Assembly: GCF_014230465.1 (NCBI RefSeq)
Contig: NZ_JAAXCY010000003.1
Coordinates: 124,001-188,000 of the forward strand
DNA length: 64,000 nt
Origin: Pseudomonas cremoris
GTDB lineage: Bacteria > Pseudomonadota > Gammaproteobacteria > Pseudomonadales > Pseudomonadaceae
Reading direction: 5' to 3'
Made by a program: the position numbers and the translations under genes. Shown here one piece after another: positions 28,332-38,705 of this stretch. The stretch's first letter is position 1; every line of letters begins with the position of its first letter. The notes beneath the pieces are model-generated. The model was given only the letters and a program-made list of their open reading frames with translations, searched no databases and was not told the origin of the DNA.

Positions 28332-28802
28332 ATGACCCCTGCATTGGACCTGTTGAAAAAAGTTCGCGCCGAACATCGCATCCACAGTTATGAACATGAT
28401 CCCAAGGCCGCATCCTATGGCCTGGAGGCCGCGGAGAAGTTGGCGCTGGACCCGGCGCAGGTGTTCAAGACCTTGCTGGCAAGCAGTGAAAAAGGTGAGC
28501 TGCTGGTGGCGGTGGTGCCGGTCGTCGGAAGTCTGGACCTCAAGGCCCTGGCGCACGCCGCAGGAGTGAAAAAAGTCGAAATGGCTGACCCGGCGGCGGC
28601 GCAACGCTCCACTGGCTATTTGCTAGGGGGCATCAGCCCGTTGGGGCAGAAAAAGCGTTTGCGTACATTTATCGACGAGACGGCGCAGCCGTTCGCGACG
28701 ATTTTTGTGAGCGCGGGGAGACGGGGATTGGAAGTGGAGCTGCCGGCAGCGGTGCTGGCGGAATATACCCAAGCCAAATTTGCACCGATTGGCCGGGCCT
28801 GA
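28332..28802 (+). CDS. ybaK: Cys-tRNA(Pro) deacylase YbaK-like
   Basis: This 156-residue protein of the YbaK/EbsC family has the conserved VFKTLLA lysine near residue 46 and the [14 protein letters not shown] loop near residue 98. It hydrolyses cysteine mischarged on prolyl-tRNA, and acts in trans. The ATG follows CCAGC, with a moderate ribosome site. Confidence 0.9.
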   Translation: MTPALDLLKKVRAEHRIHSYEHDPKAASYGLEAAEKLALDPAQVFKTLLASSEKGELLVAVVPVVGSLDLKALAHAAGVKKVEMADPAAAQRSTGYLLGGISPLGQKKRLRTFIDETAQPFATIFVSAGRRGLEVELPAAVLAEYTQAKFAPIGRA

Positions 28803-28830
28803 ATCTATTTTGATGTGTATGGAAATCTAA

Positions 28831-28922
28831 GTGTGGGAGCGGGCTTGCTCGCGAACACGGTGTGTCAGTCACAGATTTACTGGCTGATCCACTGCATTCG
28901 CGGGCAAGCCCGCTCCCACATT
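28831..28922. repeat. REP pair (BIME)
   Basis: Two inverted arms of the GTGGGAGCGGGCTTGC family lie between ybaK and the convergent ABC ATPase gene. The right arm reads CGCGGGCAAGCCCGCTCCCA, so one position in it differs from the left. Confidence 0.88.
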
Positions 28923-28937
28923 TTTGATCCGGTTTTT

Positions 28938-30047
28938 TCAGTGGGCTGGACTGTAGCGCCGCACGCCCGAATCGGACTGCGGAATCTGCGCTGCCACACT
29001 GCCCGAGGCCTGGAACAACACCAGATGCTCAGCTGCCACCCGAATCCCCACGTCTGCACCGACCTGATGGTCTGCATGGCTTGGGAAAATCGATTCCAGC
29101 TGCGCGCCCGTCGGCAATTGCAGGCGGTATAACGTCGACGCACCCAGGAACGTCTTGCCGACGATCCGCGCCTTCAGTGCGCTATCGGGCGCATAGACGA
29201 TGTCATCCGGACGCAGCAGCACATCTACGGCTCCACCGGTCGGCCAGGTGTAGGCGCGATTGCCGCGCAGGTCACCCAATTCGGTACTGACGGACTCAGG
29301 CGAACTCAACTGACCTCGGATGAAATAACCCTGGCCGATAAAGCTCGCGACGTAAGGCGTTTGCGGTTCGTGGTACAGGTTGTAGGGCGTGTCCCATTGC
29401 TCCAGGCGGCCTTCCTTGAACACGCCGACCTGATCACTCACCGCGAACGCTTCTTCCTGGTCGTGGGTAACCAGGATTGCACTGGTACCGCGCGCCTTGA
29501 GAATGTCGCGCACCTCGTGGCTGAGCTTGCGCCGCAGTTCGCCATCAAGGTTGGAGAAGGGTTCGTCCAGCAACAGCAGTTGCGGCTCAGGCGCCAGTGC
29601 ACGGGCGAGGGCGACGCGTTGTTGCTGGCCGCCGGAAAGCTCGTGCGGGAAGCGTTTGCCCAGGTTCTTCAGGTTGACCAGCTCCAGCAACTCGGCCACC
29701 ACGCGGTCTTTTTGCGGGTGCTTGCGAATGCCGAAGGCGATGTTGTCGGCCACGCTCAGGTGGGGAAACAGCGCGTAGTCCTGGAACACCATGCCGATAC
29801 GACGTTTCTCCGGCGCGAGGGTGAAACCGGCACTTGAGATCACTTCGCCTGCCAGGCTGATTTCGCCTTCGTGTACCGGCTCAAAACCGGCAATCGCGCG
29901 CAGGGTGGTGGTCTTGCCGCACCCAGAGGAGCCCAACAGGCACCCGATGTCGCCAGCGTTGAGGTGCAGATTGAGGTTCTGCACCACCCGTTGATCTTGA
30001 TAGCCGCATGCCAGATTGCGCAGGTTCAGCAGTAATGGCTGGCTCAT
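28938..30047 (-). CDS. FbpC-like ABC transporter ATP-binding protein
   Basis: This 369-residue ATPase has Walker [10 protein letters not shown], signature LSGGQQQR, Walker [14 protein letters not shown] and a C-terminal TOBE regulatory domain, as in the ferric-iron or spermidine importers. No matching permease or binding protein is beside it. Its ATG overlaps the argF stop (ATGA), a pairing also seen in P. aeruginosa (PA3537-PA3538). Confidence 0.85.
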   Translation of the reverse strand: MSQPLLLNLRNLACGYQDQRVVQNLNLHLNAGDIGCLLGSSGCGKTTTLRAIAGFEPVHEGEISLAGEVISSAGFTLAPEKRRIGMVFQDYALFPHLSVADNIAFGIRKHPQKDRVVAELLELVNLKNLGKRFPHELSGGQQQRVALARALAPEPQLLLLDEPFSNLDGELRRKLSHEVRDILKARGTSAILVTHDQEEAFAVSDQVGVFKEGRLEQWDTPYNLYHEPQTPYVASFIGQGYFIRGQLSSPESVSTELGDLRGNRAYTWPTGGAVDVLLRPDDIVYAPDSALKARIVGKTFLGASTLYRLQLPTGAQLESIFPSHADHQVGADVGIRVAAEHLVLFQASGSVAAQIPQSDSGVRRYSPAH

Positions 30048-30964
30048 GCGTGGTGATACGACGGTGCAACGAGGAATTCGAGCAGCGCCTTTTGCGCGTG
30101 CAGGCGGTTCTCGGCCTGGTCCCAGGCGACCGAGCGCGGGTCGTCTAGCAGGTCGAGGCTGATTTCTTCGCCACGGTGCGCCGGCAGGCAGTGCATGAAC
30201 AGCACGTCCGGTGCGGCCAGGTCGAGCAGGGCGCGGTTCACCTGATACGGGGCGAACAGGGCCAGGCGTTTGGCGGTTTCGTCTTCCTGGCCCATGGAGG
30301 TCCAGACGTCGGTGCTCACCAGGTGTGCACCCGTCACCGCGTCACGCGGGTCACGCACCAGGGTCACGCGGTCACCGGCTTGCTCGAGGAAGCGCGCATC
30401 CGGCTCGTAGCCTTCCGGGCAGGCAACGCGCAATTTGAAGTCGAACTGGATCGCCGCTTCTATATAGCTGTTGCACATGTTGTTGCCATCGCCGATCCAG
30501 GCCACGGTCTTGCCCTGGATCGAGCCACGGTGCTCAAGGAAGGTTTGCATGTCGGCCAGCAACTGGCACGGGTGCAGGTCATCGGACAGGCCGTTAATCA
30601 CCGGCACACGGGAGTTGGCGGAAAATTCGGTCACGGTGCTGTGGGCAAACGTGCGGATCATCACCGCATCGAGCATGCTCGACATGACGATGGCGCTGTC
30701 GGCAATCGTCTCGCCACGGCCCAGTTGGGTGTCGCGCGACGACAGGAAGATGGCTTGGCCACCCAGTTGGATCATGCCGGCTTCGAACGACACACGGGTA
30801 CGGGTCGACGACTTCTCGAAAATCATCCCGAGTACACGGTTTTTCAAAGGCTCGAACAATACGCCGCGGTTACGCAGGTCTTTAAGCTCAATGCCTCGAC
30901 GGATCACGCTGACCAGCTCTTCGGGCGTGCAATCCATCAGGGAGAGAAAGTGCCTTGCGCTCAT
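30044..30964 (-). CDS. argF: anabolic ornithine carbamoyltransferase
   Basis: This 306-residue enzyme has the carbamoyl-phosphate site STRTR near residue 53, the HPCQ motif near residue 130 and the ornithine-site HCLP near residue 265. It makes citrulline for arginine biosynthesis. The start MSARHFL at 30964 is preferred to the preceding ATG. An ArgR operator precedes it at 31070-31106. Confidence 0.96.
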   Translation of the reverse strand: MSARHFLSLMDCTPEELVSVIRRGIELKDLRNRGVLFEPLKNRVLGMIFEKSSTRTRVSFEAGMIQLGGQAIFLSSRDTQLGRGETIADSAIVMSSMLDAVMIRTFAHSTVTEFSANSRVPVINGLSDDLHPCQLLADMQTFLEHRGSIQGKTVAWIGDGNNMCNSYIEAAIQFDFKLRVACPEGYEPDARFLEQAGDRVTLVRDPRDAVTGAHLVSTDVWTSMGQEDETAKRLALFAPYQVNRALLDLAAPDVLFMHCLPAHRGEEISLDLLDDPRSVAWDQAENRLHAQKALLEFLVAPSYHHA

Positions 30965-31069
30965 CATTAACTACCTTTTTGCAACAGACCGCAGATACTC
31001 AAAGCCTTGTTTATTGTGACAACGGGCGAGACCTGCGGCGAAAGCCGCACGGGGCGACGAAATAGGGGA

Positions 31070-31106
31070 AGGCGCGATCTTATAATTAAATGTCGCGTCT
31101 TACCAA
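31070..31106 (+). promoter_or_regulatory. ArgR operator upstream of argF
   Basis: Two tandem half-sites fit the Pseudomonas ArgR pattern TGTCGCN8AAN5. The distal half is AGGCGC (31070) with AA at 31084-31085, and the proximal half is an exact TGTCGC (31091-31096) with AA at 31105-31106. It lies in the 435-base interval before argF; the rest of that interval up to 31399 shows no further clear gene or repeat. Confidence 0.65.
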
Positions 31107-31399
31107 TAGGGCTACGGTTTTTAAGGGTGTTCAAGAAGGGCGCGAGAGCGCTTTTGAAGACGATTTCCAGACAGCAGCGGGCCATTTGTACACTGGCGTC
31201 ACGACCTTTTGCAATCCGCTGAGGCGGGCCTGAGCCAGGTTGTGTCGGTTTCAACGACAGTGTGGGAGGTTTCTGAAACATTTGCTCATGCTTAGCCATG
31301 GTCCGGCCTGATGCCCTGCGATTCACGGGGCGAACGTTAGTGGTGCCTGCCCAGGTCGAGGCCCATAGTGAGCTCAAAGCCCTGATAAAGAGACTGGCC

Positions 31400-33508
31400 A
31401 TGACCAAGACTCTCCACCACCGTGCCTGCCATCTGTGTGAAGCCATCTGCGGCCTGACCCTGGAAACCACACAAGCCGACGACGGCAGTTTGGCGATCAC
31501 GTCAATCAAGGGGGATGCGTTAGATACCTTCAGCCGTGGGCATATCTGCCCCAAGGCTGTGGCGCTGCAGGATATCCAGAACGACCCGGACCGCCTGCAC
31601 CAACCCATGTTGCGGGTGGGCAGCGAATGGCAGCCGATCCCGTGGGAAGACGCTTTCGCGTTAGTAGCCGAACGGCTGGCGGGCATTCAGACCCGTCATG
31701 GGCAGAACGCGGTGGCGGTGTATCAGGGCAACCCCAGCGTGCACAATTATGGGCTGATGACCCACAGCAACTACTTCCTGGGCCAACTCAAGACGCGCAA
31801 TCGCTTCTCCGCTACCTCGGTGGACCAGTTGCCCCATCACCTCACCAGCCACTTGATGTACGGCCATGGCTTGCTGTTGCCAATTCCGGACATCGACCAC
31901 ACCGACTTCATGCTGATCCTGGGTGGCAATCCACTGGCGTCCAACGGCAGCATCATGACCGTGCCCGATGTGGAGAAGCGCCTAAAAGCTATCCAGGCGC
32001 GGGGCGGAAAAGTGGTGGTGGTCGACCCCCGGCGCAGCGAGACCGCGGCGATGGCTGACCAGCACCTGTTCGTGCGTCCCGGTGGTGATGCGGCGCTGCT
32101 GTTCGGGGTGCTCAATACGTTGTTTACCGAGCAGCTGACTCGCGACAGTCACCTGCCGGTTGAAGGCCTGGAGGACGTTCGGCGAGCCATTGCCGGGTTT
32201 ACCGCCGACGCGATGAGCGCGCAGTGTGCCGTGCCCGCCGAGCAGATCCGCCAGTTGGCGCGGGACTTTGCGGCAGCCGACAAGGCCGTGTGTTACGGGC
32301 GCATGGGGGTGTCGACCCAGGCGTTTGGCACGTTGTGCCATTGGCTTGTGCAACTGATCAACCTGGTTACCGGCAACCTGGACCGTGTTGGCGGGGCACT
32401 GTGCACTACGCCGGCAGTCGACCTGGTTGCGTCCACTGGCGGCGGGCATTTCAATCGCTGGCAGAGTCGGGTTTCCGGGCGTCCGGAATACGGTGGCGAG
32501 CTGCCCGTGTCGGCGTTGGCGGAGGAAATGCTGACTGAGGGCGAAGGACAAATCCGCGCGTTGGTGACGGTGGCGGGCAATCCGGTGTTATCGACGCCTA
32601 ACGGCCGGCAGTTGGAGCAGGCGCTGGATGGCTTGGAGTTCATGGTCAGCGTCGACCTGTATATCAACGAGACCACGCGGTATGCCGACCTGATCCTGCC
32701 GTCCACGTCTGCATTGGAGAACGACCACTACGACACCACCTTCAATATGTTCGCGGTGCGTAATGTCACGCGCTTCAATCGCGCGATCCTGCCCAAACCG
32801 GAAGGCGCGCTGCATGACTGGGAGATATTCGTCGGCCTGGCCCAGGCGTTTGCTGCGCAGACCGGCGCGGTGCTCAAACCGACCATGGCACCCGCGCAGA
32901 TGATCGACTTTGGGTTGCGCGCCGGGTTTTACGGCGACGCGTCCGAGCATAAGCTGTCGGTAGCGATGTTGGCGGATCATCCCCATGGCGTGGACTTGGG
33001 GCCGCTCAAGGCCAACCTCGCCGGGCGCCTGAAAACCGCTGATGGCAAGGTGCAGGCTGCGCCTGCAGTGATCCTCGCCGACCTGGCGCGGTTTGCCGCA
33101 CAACCGGTGCCTGCGGCTGACGAGCTGCTGCTGATAGGGCGTCGGCATGTGCGCAGCAATAATTCCTGGATGCATAACTATCATCGGCTGGTGAAGGGCA
33201 AGCCACGGCACCAATTGCTGATGCATCCCAATGACCTGGCGAGCCGGCAGTTGAGTGACGGCCAGCGTGTGCGGGTGAGTTCGCGCATCGGCATGATCGA
33301 GGTGGAAGTGGTGGCCAGCCTGGACATGATGCCCGGAGTGGTCAGCCTGCCCCATGGTTGGGGGCATGGGCGCCCAGGTGTACAGATGACGATTGCCAGC
33401 GGCCAGCCCGGGGCGAGCGCCAATGACTTGACCGACGAACGGCAGTTGGACGAGTTATCGGGCAACGCTGCGCTGAATGGCGTTCCCGTTCAGGTAGCAG
33501 CGGCCTGA
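31400..33508 (+). CDS. molybdopterin-dependent oxidoreductase
   Basis: This 702-residue protein begins with the cluster motif CHLCEAICG, then GHICPKA, the four cysteines that bind a [4Fe-4S] group in the bis-MGD family. The cofactor regions follow (YQGNPSVHNYG, GGNPLASNGS, and near the end SLPHGWGHGRPG). The first-shell metal ligand cannot be assigned with confidence. It belongs with anaerobic-type dehydrogenases/reductases; the substrate is unknown. ATG 31400 is chosen because it starts just before the cluster motif; an upstream start would add 34 residues. Confidence 0.85.
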   Translation: MTKTLHHRACHLCEAICGLTLETTQADDGSLAITSIKGDALDTFSRGHICPKAVALQDIQNDPDRLHQPMLRVGSEWQPIPWEDAFALVAERLAGIQTRHGQNAVAVYQGNPSVHNYGLMTHSNYFLGQLKTRNRFSATSVDQLPHHLTSHLMYGHGLLLPIPDIDHTDFMLILGGNPLASNGSIMTVPDVEKRLKAIQARGGKVVVVDPRRSETAAMADQHLFVRPGGDAALLFGVLNTLFTEQLTRDSHLPVEGLEDVRRAIAGFTADAMSAQCAVPAEQIRQLARDFAAADKAVCYGRMGVSTQAFGTLCHWLVQLINLVTGNLDRVGGALCTTPAVDLVASTGGGHFNRWQSRVSGRPEYGGELPVSALAEEMLTEGEGQIRALVTVAGNPVLSTPNGRQLEQALDGLEFMVSVDLYINETTRYADLILPSTSALENDHYDTTFNMFAVRNVTRFNRAILPKPEGALHDWEIFVGLAQAFAAQTGAVLKPTMAPAQMIDFGLRAGFYGDASEHKLSVAMLADHPHGVDLGPLKANLAGRLKTADGKVQAAPAVILADLARFAAQPVPAADELLLIGRRHVRSNNSWMHNYHRLVKGKPRHQLLMHPNDLASRQLSDGQRVRVSSRIGMIEVEVVASLDMMPGVVSLPHGWGHGRPGVQMTIASGQPGASANDLTDERQLDELSGNAALNGVPVQVAAA

Positions 33509-33585
33509 GCACCACGCTGGAATTTTGCGTTACAATGCGCCACCGTGCCGACCTGTGAGTCGCAAAGTTCCAGCCGAGGTGTTCC

Positions 33586-33924
33586 ATGGATATCATCGAA
33601 ACGATCAAAGAGCAGATTGCCAACAACACCATTCTGCTTTACATGAAGGGCGCACCTAACGCTCCTCAGTGCGGTTTCTCCGCGAAGGCTTCCCAGGCCA
33701 TCATGGCGTGCGGCGAGAAATTCGCTTACGTGGATATCCTGCAAAACCCTGAAATCCGCGCCAACCTGCCGAAGTACGCCAACTGGCCAACCTTCCCACA
33801 ACTGTGGGTGGCCGGTGAACTGGTCGGCGGTAGCGACATCATCGTTGAGATGGCGGCTGATGGCTCGCTGCAAACGCTGATCAAAGAAGCAGCGGCAAAC
33901 GCGGCAGCCAAGACTGACGCTTGA
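33586..33924 (+). CDS. grxD: monothiol glutaredoxin GrxD
   Basis: This 112-residue protein has the active site CGFS near residue 30 and the glutathione-binding WPTFPQ and GGSDI motifs. It carries or transfers [2Fe-2S] clusters, often with a BolA partner. It is followed by a terminator. Confidence 0.95.
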   Translation: MDIIETIKEQIANNTILLYMKGAPNAPQCGFSAKASQAIMACGEKFAYVDILQNPEIRANLPKYANWPTFPQLWVAGELVGGSDIIVEMAADGSLQTLIKEAAANAAAKTDA

Positions 33925-33935
33925 TCCGTTTGCAA

Positions 33936-33974
33936 TAAAAAGCCCCGCTTCTCGAAAGAGAGCGGGGGTTTTTT
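33936..33974. terminator. terminator between grxD and bfr
   Basis: AAAAAGCCCCGCT pairs with AGCGGGGGTTTTTT, giving U-runs on both sides of two convergent genes. Confidence 0.85.
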
Positions 33975-33993
33975 ATGCCTGCGTGCGGGGGCG

Positions 33994-34464
33994 TTATTCG
34001 CCCATCTGCGATTGCAGGTAGTTTTCCAGGCTGACTTTGTCGATCAGACCCAATTGGGTTTCCAGCCAGTCGATGTGTTCCTCCTGGTCTTCCAGAATGT
34101 CTTCCAGCAGTTCACGGCTGCCGAAGTCACCCTTGGTCTCGGCGTGAGCAATGGCGGCCTTGAGGTCGCTGTGGCTTTTCTGCTCGAACTTCAGGTCGCT
34201 GCTGATCATTTCCTGGGTGTGCTCGCCGATGTTCAGCTTGCCCAGGTCCTGTACGTTTGGCAGGCCTTCCAGGAACAGGATGCGCTTGATCAGCGCGTCG
34301 GCGTCCTTCATGGCCTTGATGGATTCTTTGTATTCACGCTTGCCCAGCTTTTCCAGGCCCCAATCGTCGTACATGCGCGCATGCAGAAAGTACTGATTGA
34401 TCGCGACCAGTTCATTGGCAAGGATTTTGTTGAGTTGCTGGATGACTGAGATGTCGCCTTTCAT
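33994..34464 (-). CDS. bfr: bacterioferritin
   Basis: This 156-residue ferritin-like protein has the di-iron ligands in [14 protein letters not shown] and EQEEH-type segments ([11 protein letters not shown]) and a methionine in helix two (KAMKDAD) suited to heme binding. It stores iron in a 24-subunit shell. Bfd on the same strand upstream is its reductase partner for release. Confidence 0.95.
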   Translation of the reverse strand: MKGDISVIQQLNKILANELVAINQYFLHARMYDDWGLEKLGKREYKESIKAMKDADALIKRILFLEGLPNVQDLGKLNIGEHTQEMISSDLKFEQKSHSDLKAAIAHAETKGDFGSRELLEDILEDQEEHIDWLETQLGLIDKVSLENYLQSQMGE

Positions 34465-34621
34465 GACTGGGGTCCTGCCCTGTAATAGCTGTGTATAGGG
34501 CGGAGTTTGAGCGGCGAAAACCTTAGTGTCAAACCTAAGTTATTGAATAATAAATGAAAATTAATCGGAATAAGAATGTTTGTGTTCCGCGTCTTGACGC
34601 TAACTAATTGAATTGTGGGCA

Positions 34622-34655
34622 TAAAAAAACCGGACACTAAGTCCGGTTCTTTAAA
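34622..34655 (-). terminator. intrinsic terminator after bfd
   Basis: AACCGGAC and GTCCGGTT form an eight-base stem; on the minus strand it is followed by a seven-base U-run. Confidence 0.85.
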
Positions 34656-34665
34656 ACACGCCACA

Positions 34666-34884
34666 TTAAGCGTGTGTAAATTCTGCTGAATAGGGGATCG
34701 CGGCCTGGGCTGTTTGCAGCTGCGTCAGAGTTTCCCGTACCACTTGCTTGGCGAGGCAAGCACATTTACCGCACTGGCTGGCAACGCCGGTGGTTTCACG
34801 CACTTCCTTGTAGCTGCAGCAACCTTCATAGATTGCTTCGCGGATTTGTCCGTCGGTGACGCCAGTACAGAGGCACACATACAT
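34666..34884 (-). CDS. bfd: bacterioferritin-associated ferredoxin Bfd
   Basis: This 72-residue [2Fe-2S] protein has four cysteines in the Bfd pattern CLCTG near residue 4 and CGKCAC near residue 38. It reduces heme in bacterioferritin to release iron. A Fur-like box lies upstream at 34933-34953. Confidence 0.93.
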   Translation of the reverse strand: MYVCLCTGVTDGQIREAIYEGCCSYKEVRETTGVASQCGKCACLAKQVVRETLTQLQTAQAAIPYSAEFTHA

Positions 34885-34932
34885 AAGGGAGAACCATCGC
34901 GGGTTTAAGGCTTAAGTGCGATGGATCTTAAT

Positions 34933-34953
34933 GTTAACGAGAATGATTGTCAA
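34933..34953 (-). promoter_or_regulatory. Fur box upstream of bfd
   Basis: On the minus strand GACAATCATTCTCGTTAAC matches the 19-base Fur consensus at 13 positions. It is about 50-70 bases before bfd, as expected for an iron-starvation gene. Confidence 0.65.
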
Positions 34954-35128
34954 AGTAGAATCGCAGGGTATTTGCTGGCACCGCGCCCTCACTGACGAAC
35001 GGTTTTTTCAGTGTATGATGGTCGGTCTTCACGAAGCGTGACCGCGTCACAGGGCTGTCGCTTATACACGGCAGACTTGGAAGCGGTCCTTTTACTTCAA
35101 TCGTCACCCCTACATCAGGAGATACCCA

Positions 35129-35731
35129 ATGAGCGTACTCGTCGGCAAACAAGCCCCGGATTTCGACGTACCTGCCGTCCTCGGCAATGGCGAAATCGTA
35201 GACAGTTTCAAACTGTCTGAAGCCATCAAAGGCAAATACGGCCTGGTGTTCTTCTACCCGCTGGACTTCACCTTCGTCTGCCCTTCGGAGCTGATCGCCC
35301 TGGACCACCGCATGGACGATTTCAAGGCGCGTAACGTTGAAGTGGTTGCCGTTTCCATCGACTCCCATTTCACCCACAACGCCTGGCGCAACACTGCCAT
35401 CAATGATGGCGGCATCGGCAAAGTCAAATACACCATGGCTGCCGACCTGAAACACGACATCGCCAAGGCCTACGACGTTGAGTCCGAAGGCGGCGTGGCG
35501 TTCCGTGGCGCATTCCTGATCGACGACAAAGGCGTTGTTCGCTCCCAGATCGTTAACGACCTGCCACTGGGCCGTAACATGGAAGAGCTGATCCGCCTGG
35601 TCGACGCCCTGCAATTCCACGAAGAGCACGGCGAAGTTTGCCCGGCCAACTGGAAAAAAGGCGACAAAGGCATGAACGCTTCGCCAGAAGGCGTTGCGGC
35701 TTACCTGACCGAGAACGCTGGCAAGCTGTAA
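35129..35731 (+). CDS. 2-Cys peroxiredoxin
   Basis: This 200-residue AhpC/TSA-family enzyme has the peroxidatic cysteine in DFTFVCPSE near residue 51 and the resolving cysteine in EVCPANW near residue 171. It reduces peroxides through a thiol cycle. Its position next to bfd/bfr matches PA3529, which is iron- and peroxide-responsive. Confidence 0.93.
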   Translation: MSVLVGKQAPDFDVPAVLGNGEIVDSFKLSEAIKGKYGLVFFYPLDFTFVCPSELIALDHRMDDFKARNVEVVAVSIDSHFTHNAWRNTAINDGGIGKVKYTMAADLKHDIAKAYDVESEGGVAFRGAFLIDDKGVVRSQIVNDLPLGRNMEELIRLVDALQFHEEHGEVCPANWKKGDKGMNASPEGVAAYLTENAGKL

Positions 35732-35747
35732 GCCAGAATCGCGGTAC

Positions 35748-35779
35748 AAAAAAACCGGCCTGAGAAGGCCGGTTTTTTT
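35748..35779. terminator. terminator between peroxiredoxin and rnt
   Basis: AAAAAAACCGGCC pairs with GGCCGGTTTTTTT between two convergent genes. Confidence 0.88.
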
Positions 35780-35796
35780 ATGTGCGGGAAACGATC

Positions 35797-36468
35797 TCAG
35801 TCGTTGAAGTCTTCCCAGCCGCCCATGTCTTTCCAGCGGTTGACGATGCCGCAGAACAACTCGGCCGTCTTTTCGGTGTCGTAGCGAGCCGAGTGGGCCT
35901 CACGGCCATCAAAGTCTATCCCCGCCGCTTGGCAGGCCTTGGCCAGTACCGTCTGGCCATACGCCAGGCCTGCGAGGGTGGCGGTGTCGAAGCTGGAGAA
36001 CGGGTGAAACGGGTTGCGTTTCATGTCCAGGCGCGCCACGGCGGCATTCAGGAAGCCCAGGTCGAAGCTGCTGTTGTGGCCCACCAGGATCGCGCGTTTG
36101 CAGCCATTGGCCTTCAACGCCTTGCGTACGCCACGGAAGATATCCGTCAGTGCCGCTTCTTCACTCACCGCCATACGCAATGGGTGATCAAGCTTGATCC
36201 CGGTGAACTCCAGCGCTGCCGCTTCGATGTTGGCACCTTCAAACGGTTCAACACGGAAGAAGTGGGTGTGCTCCGGGAACACAAAACCCTGTTCATCCAT
36301 GCCGATGGTGGTTGCGGCGATTTCCAGCAGTGCGTCGGTGGCGCAATTAAAACCACCGGTTTCTACGTCGATGACAACCGGCAGATAGCCGCGAAACCGC
36401 TCGGCCATCGGATGGCGGGAACCGCCACCACTGTGCTCGTGTTCGTCGTCGTAATGGTCTTCACTCAC
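35797..36468 (-). CDS. rnt: ribonuclease T
   Basis: This 223-residue DEDDh exonuclease has Exo I DVETGG near residue 34, Exo II HNSSFD near residue 135 and Exo [12 protein letters not shown] near residue 192. It trims the 3' ends of tRNA and other RNAs. It overlaps pyrC by four bases. Confidence 0.95.
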   Translation of the reverse strand: MSEDHYDDEHEHSGGGSRHPMAERFRGYLPVVIDVETGGFNCATDALLEIAATTIGMDEQGFVFPEHTHFFRVEPFEGANIEAAALEFTGIKLDHPLRMAVSEEAALTDIFRGVRKALKANGCKRAILVGHNSSFDLGFLNAAVARLDMKRNPFHPFSSFDTATLAGLAYGQTVLAKACQAAGIDFDGREAHSARYDTEKTAELFCGIVNRWKDMGGWEDFND

Positions 36469-37511
36469 TTGCTTTCCTCCAGCAGGCGCCAGCGCAGTGT
36501 TTCACCGGCGCGCAGCGGGATGACAGTCAGCTCGCCGAACGGCAGGCTGGCAGGGGCGGTCCAGTCTTCACGAACCAGGGTGATGCGGTCGGTATTCGCC
36601 GGCAGGCCGTAGAAACGCGGGCCGTTGAGGCTGGCGAAACCTTCGAGCTTGTCCAGGGCGTTACGTTGTTCGAACGCTTCGGCGTACAGCTCGATCGCCG
36701 CGTAGGCGGTGTAGCAACCGGCACAACCGCATGCCGCTTCCTTGGCATGCTGGGCGTGCGGCGCCGAGTCGGTACCGAGGAAGAACTTCGGATTGCCGCT
36801 GGTGGCAGCATCCAGCAGAGCCACCTGGTGGGTGTTGCGCTTGAGGATCGGCAGGCAATAGAAGTGCGGCCGAATCCCGCCCACCAGCATGTGGTTGCGG
36901 TTGTACAGCAGGTGATGAGCGGTGATGGTCGCACCGACATTGGCCGAAGCCTCGGTGACGAACTGCACGGCGTCGGCCGTGGTGATGTGTTCGAACACCA
37001 CCTTGAGAGTCGGGAACAGCTCGACTACACGACGCATATGCTCGTCGATGAAGATCTTCTCGCGGTCGAACACGTCCACGTCGCCACGGGTGACTTCACC
37101 GTGGATCAGCAGTGGCATGCCGACTTCGGCCATGGCTTCAATGGCCGGCAGTATCTTGTCGATACTGGTCACGCCGGAATCGGAGTTGGTGGTCGCGCCT
37201 GCCGGGTACAGCTTGGCGGCGTGCACGTAACCGCTGGCCTTGGCTTCACGAATTTCTTCGGGCTGGGTGCGGTCGGTGAGGTAGAGCACCATCAACGGTT
37301 CGAAGCGGCTGCCGGCCGGCCGCGCAGCGAGGATACGCTGGCGATAGGCGTCGGCTTCAGCGGCGTTACGCACCGGTGGTACCAGGTTAGGCATGATGAT
37401 GGCGCGGCCAAACGTGCGCGCAACATCGGCCACGGTTTGGGGCAACGCAGCACCATCGCGAAGATGAATATGCCAGTCGTCGGGACGCAGCAGGGTCAGG
37501 CGGTCGGACAT
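36465..37511 (-). CDS. pyrC: dihydroorotase
   Basis: This 348-residue class II dihydroorotase has the zinc ligands in HIHLRDG near residue 16, the carboxylated lysine in [11 protein letters not shown] near residue 103, and HGEV near residue 139. It closes the dihydroorotate ring in pyrimidine synthesis. The ATG at 37511 gives the usual length. Confidence 0.95.
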   Translation of the reverse strand: MSDRLTLLRPDDWHIHLRDGAALPQTVADVARTFGRAIIMPNLVPPVRNAAEADAYRQRILAARPAGSRFEPLMVLYLTDRTQPEEIREAKASGYVHAAKLYPAGATTNSDSGVTSIDKILPAIEAMAEVGMPLLIHGEVTRGDVDVFDREKIFIDEHMRRVVELFPTLKVVFEHITTADAVQFVTEASANVGATITAHHLLYNRNHMLVGGIRPHFYCLPILKRNTHQVALLDAATSGNPKFFLGTDSAPHAQHAKEAACGCAGCYTAYAAIELYAEAFEQRNALDKLEGFASLNGPRFYGLPANTDRITLVREDWTAPASLPFGELTVIPLRAGETLRWRLLEESK

Positions 37512-37667
37512 TGGGGATTCCAGGCGGGTCAATCTGGTGGGAATGCTACCGGAAAAGACTCTTGCAGGCACTCGCTATCAAGTTTTGCAGGATGCATCCG
37601 ATAGCCTTTTGTATGCCTTATCGATGTATGACGCTTTGAAGTGTTGTAGAAACCAGTGGAGCCTCCC

Positions 37668-38576
37668 GTGCGCCAGCAATATCTAGCCCTGCTCAGTGTG
37701 TTCGCCAGCCTGCCTGCGATGGCCCTCACGTTCCAGACGCGCCTGGAGAATATTGAGTGGAAGGTAGAAGGTGACCAGTTCGAGTGCCGCCTGACCCAGC
37801 CGATTACCGATTTCGGCTCGGGTGAGTTCGTGCGCAGGGCCGGCGAGCAGGCAACATTTCGTCTGAAAGCCTATAACGGCTCTCTGGGCGCCGGTTCCGC
37901 AACGCTGTTGGCTGCCGCTGCACCTTGGCAGCCAGGGCGAGGCGATATCAATCTCGGCGCCGTACGTGCTGGCAGTGGCGATGTGTTGTTCAACAGTTCC
38001 CAGGTGCAGGCTGGTCGCCTGTTCAATGGCCTGTTGGAAGGACGCAGCCCTACTGTGCGGCATTACGGACGAGAAGGCGGCTACTCGGAAATCCGCCTGT
38101 TGCCGGTCAAGTTCAACAAGGCCTACAACGACTATCAGCTGTGTACTACTAAGCTGCTGCCGATGAATTACGATCAGGTCAAACAGACCGAGGTCGGGTT
38201 TCCTGGTGGTGGCATCGAGCTGGATGCCGCGGCCAAGAAGAAGCTGTCGGTGATTCTGGCCTATATGAAAGCCGATCCCACGGTTAACCATATCGAGCTC
38301 AATGGCCACTCGGACAACAGTGGTAACCGCCTGACCAACCGCGACGTGTCACGTCGCCGCGCGCTCGCGGTGATGGATTACTTCAAGGGCAACGGCATTC
38401 AGGAATCGCAGATCACCCTGCGTTTCCACGGTGAAAGCTATCCACTGGCGCCTAACACCAATGCGGCCAATCGTGCGCGCAACCGGCGGGTCAATATTCA
38501 GCTGGAACGGGTGGCAACCCCTGAGAAACCGGCGCCCCAGGCCGCCGCATCGAACAACCCGGCCGCCACCTCGTAA
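37668..38576 (+). CDS. motY: flagellar stator-associated protein MotY
   Basis: This 302-residue protein has a signal peptide (cut near AMA-LT), an N-terminal domain of about 150 residues and a C-terminal OmpA-like domain (IELNGHSDNSGN, NRARNRRV) that binds peptidoglycan. It forms the T-ring that holds the MotA/B or MotC/D stators. GTG 37668 with GGAG six bases upstream is preferred to GTG 37656. It lies between pyrC and argG as in P. aeruginosa. Confidence 0.88.
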   Translation: MRQQYLALLSVFASLPAMALTFQTRLENIEWKVEGDQFECRLTQPITDFGSGEFVRRAGEQATFRLKAYNGSLGAGSATLLAAAAPWQPGRGDINLGAVRAGSGDVLFNSSQVQAGRLFNGLLEGRSPTVRHYGREGGYSEIRLLPVKFNKAYNDYQLCTTKLLPMNYDQVKQTEVGFPGGGIELDAAAKKKLSVILAYMKADPTVNHIELNGHSDNSGNRLTNRDVSRRRALAVMDYFKGNGIQESQITLRFHGESYPLAPNTNAANRARNRRVNIQLERVATPEKPAPQAAASNNPAATS

Positions 38577-38609
38577 GGTGCGACCATCGGTCGCCCGCTC
38601 GACATAATC

Positions 38610-38646
38610 TGTCGCTTTATCTTCATTTGCTGTCGCGCCCCTGTAA
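38610..38646 (+). promoter_or_regulatory. ArgR operator upstream of argG
   Basis: Two exact TGTCGC half-sites (38610-38615 and 38631-38636) are 21 bases apart and followed by CA at 38624 and AA at 38645, matching the TGTCGCN8AAN5 tandem layout. The site is 60-96 bases before the argG ATG. Confidence 0.75.
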
Positions 38647-38705
38647 TTTCACGGTTTTGGTCGGTAGAATCGACGGCTTTCCGTACAACCCCGTGGAGTG
38701 ATGGC

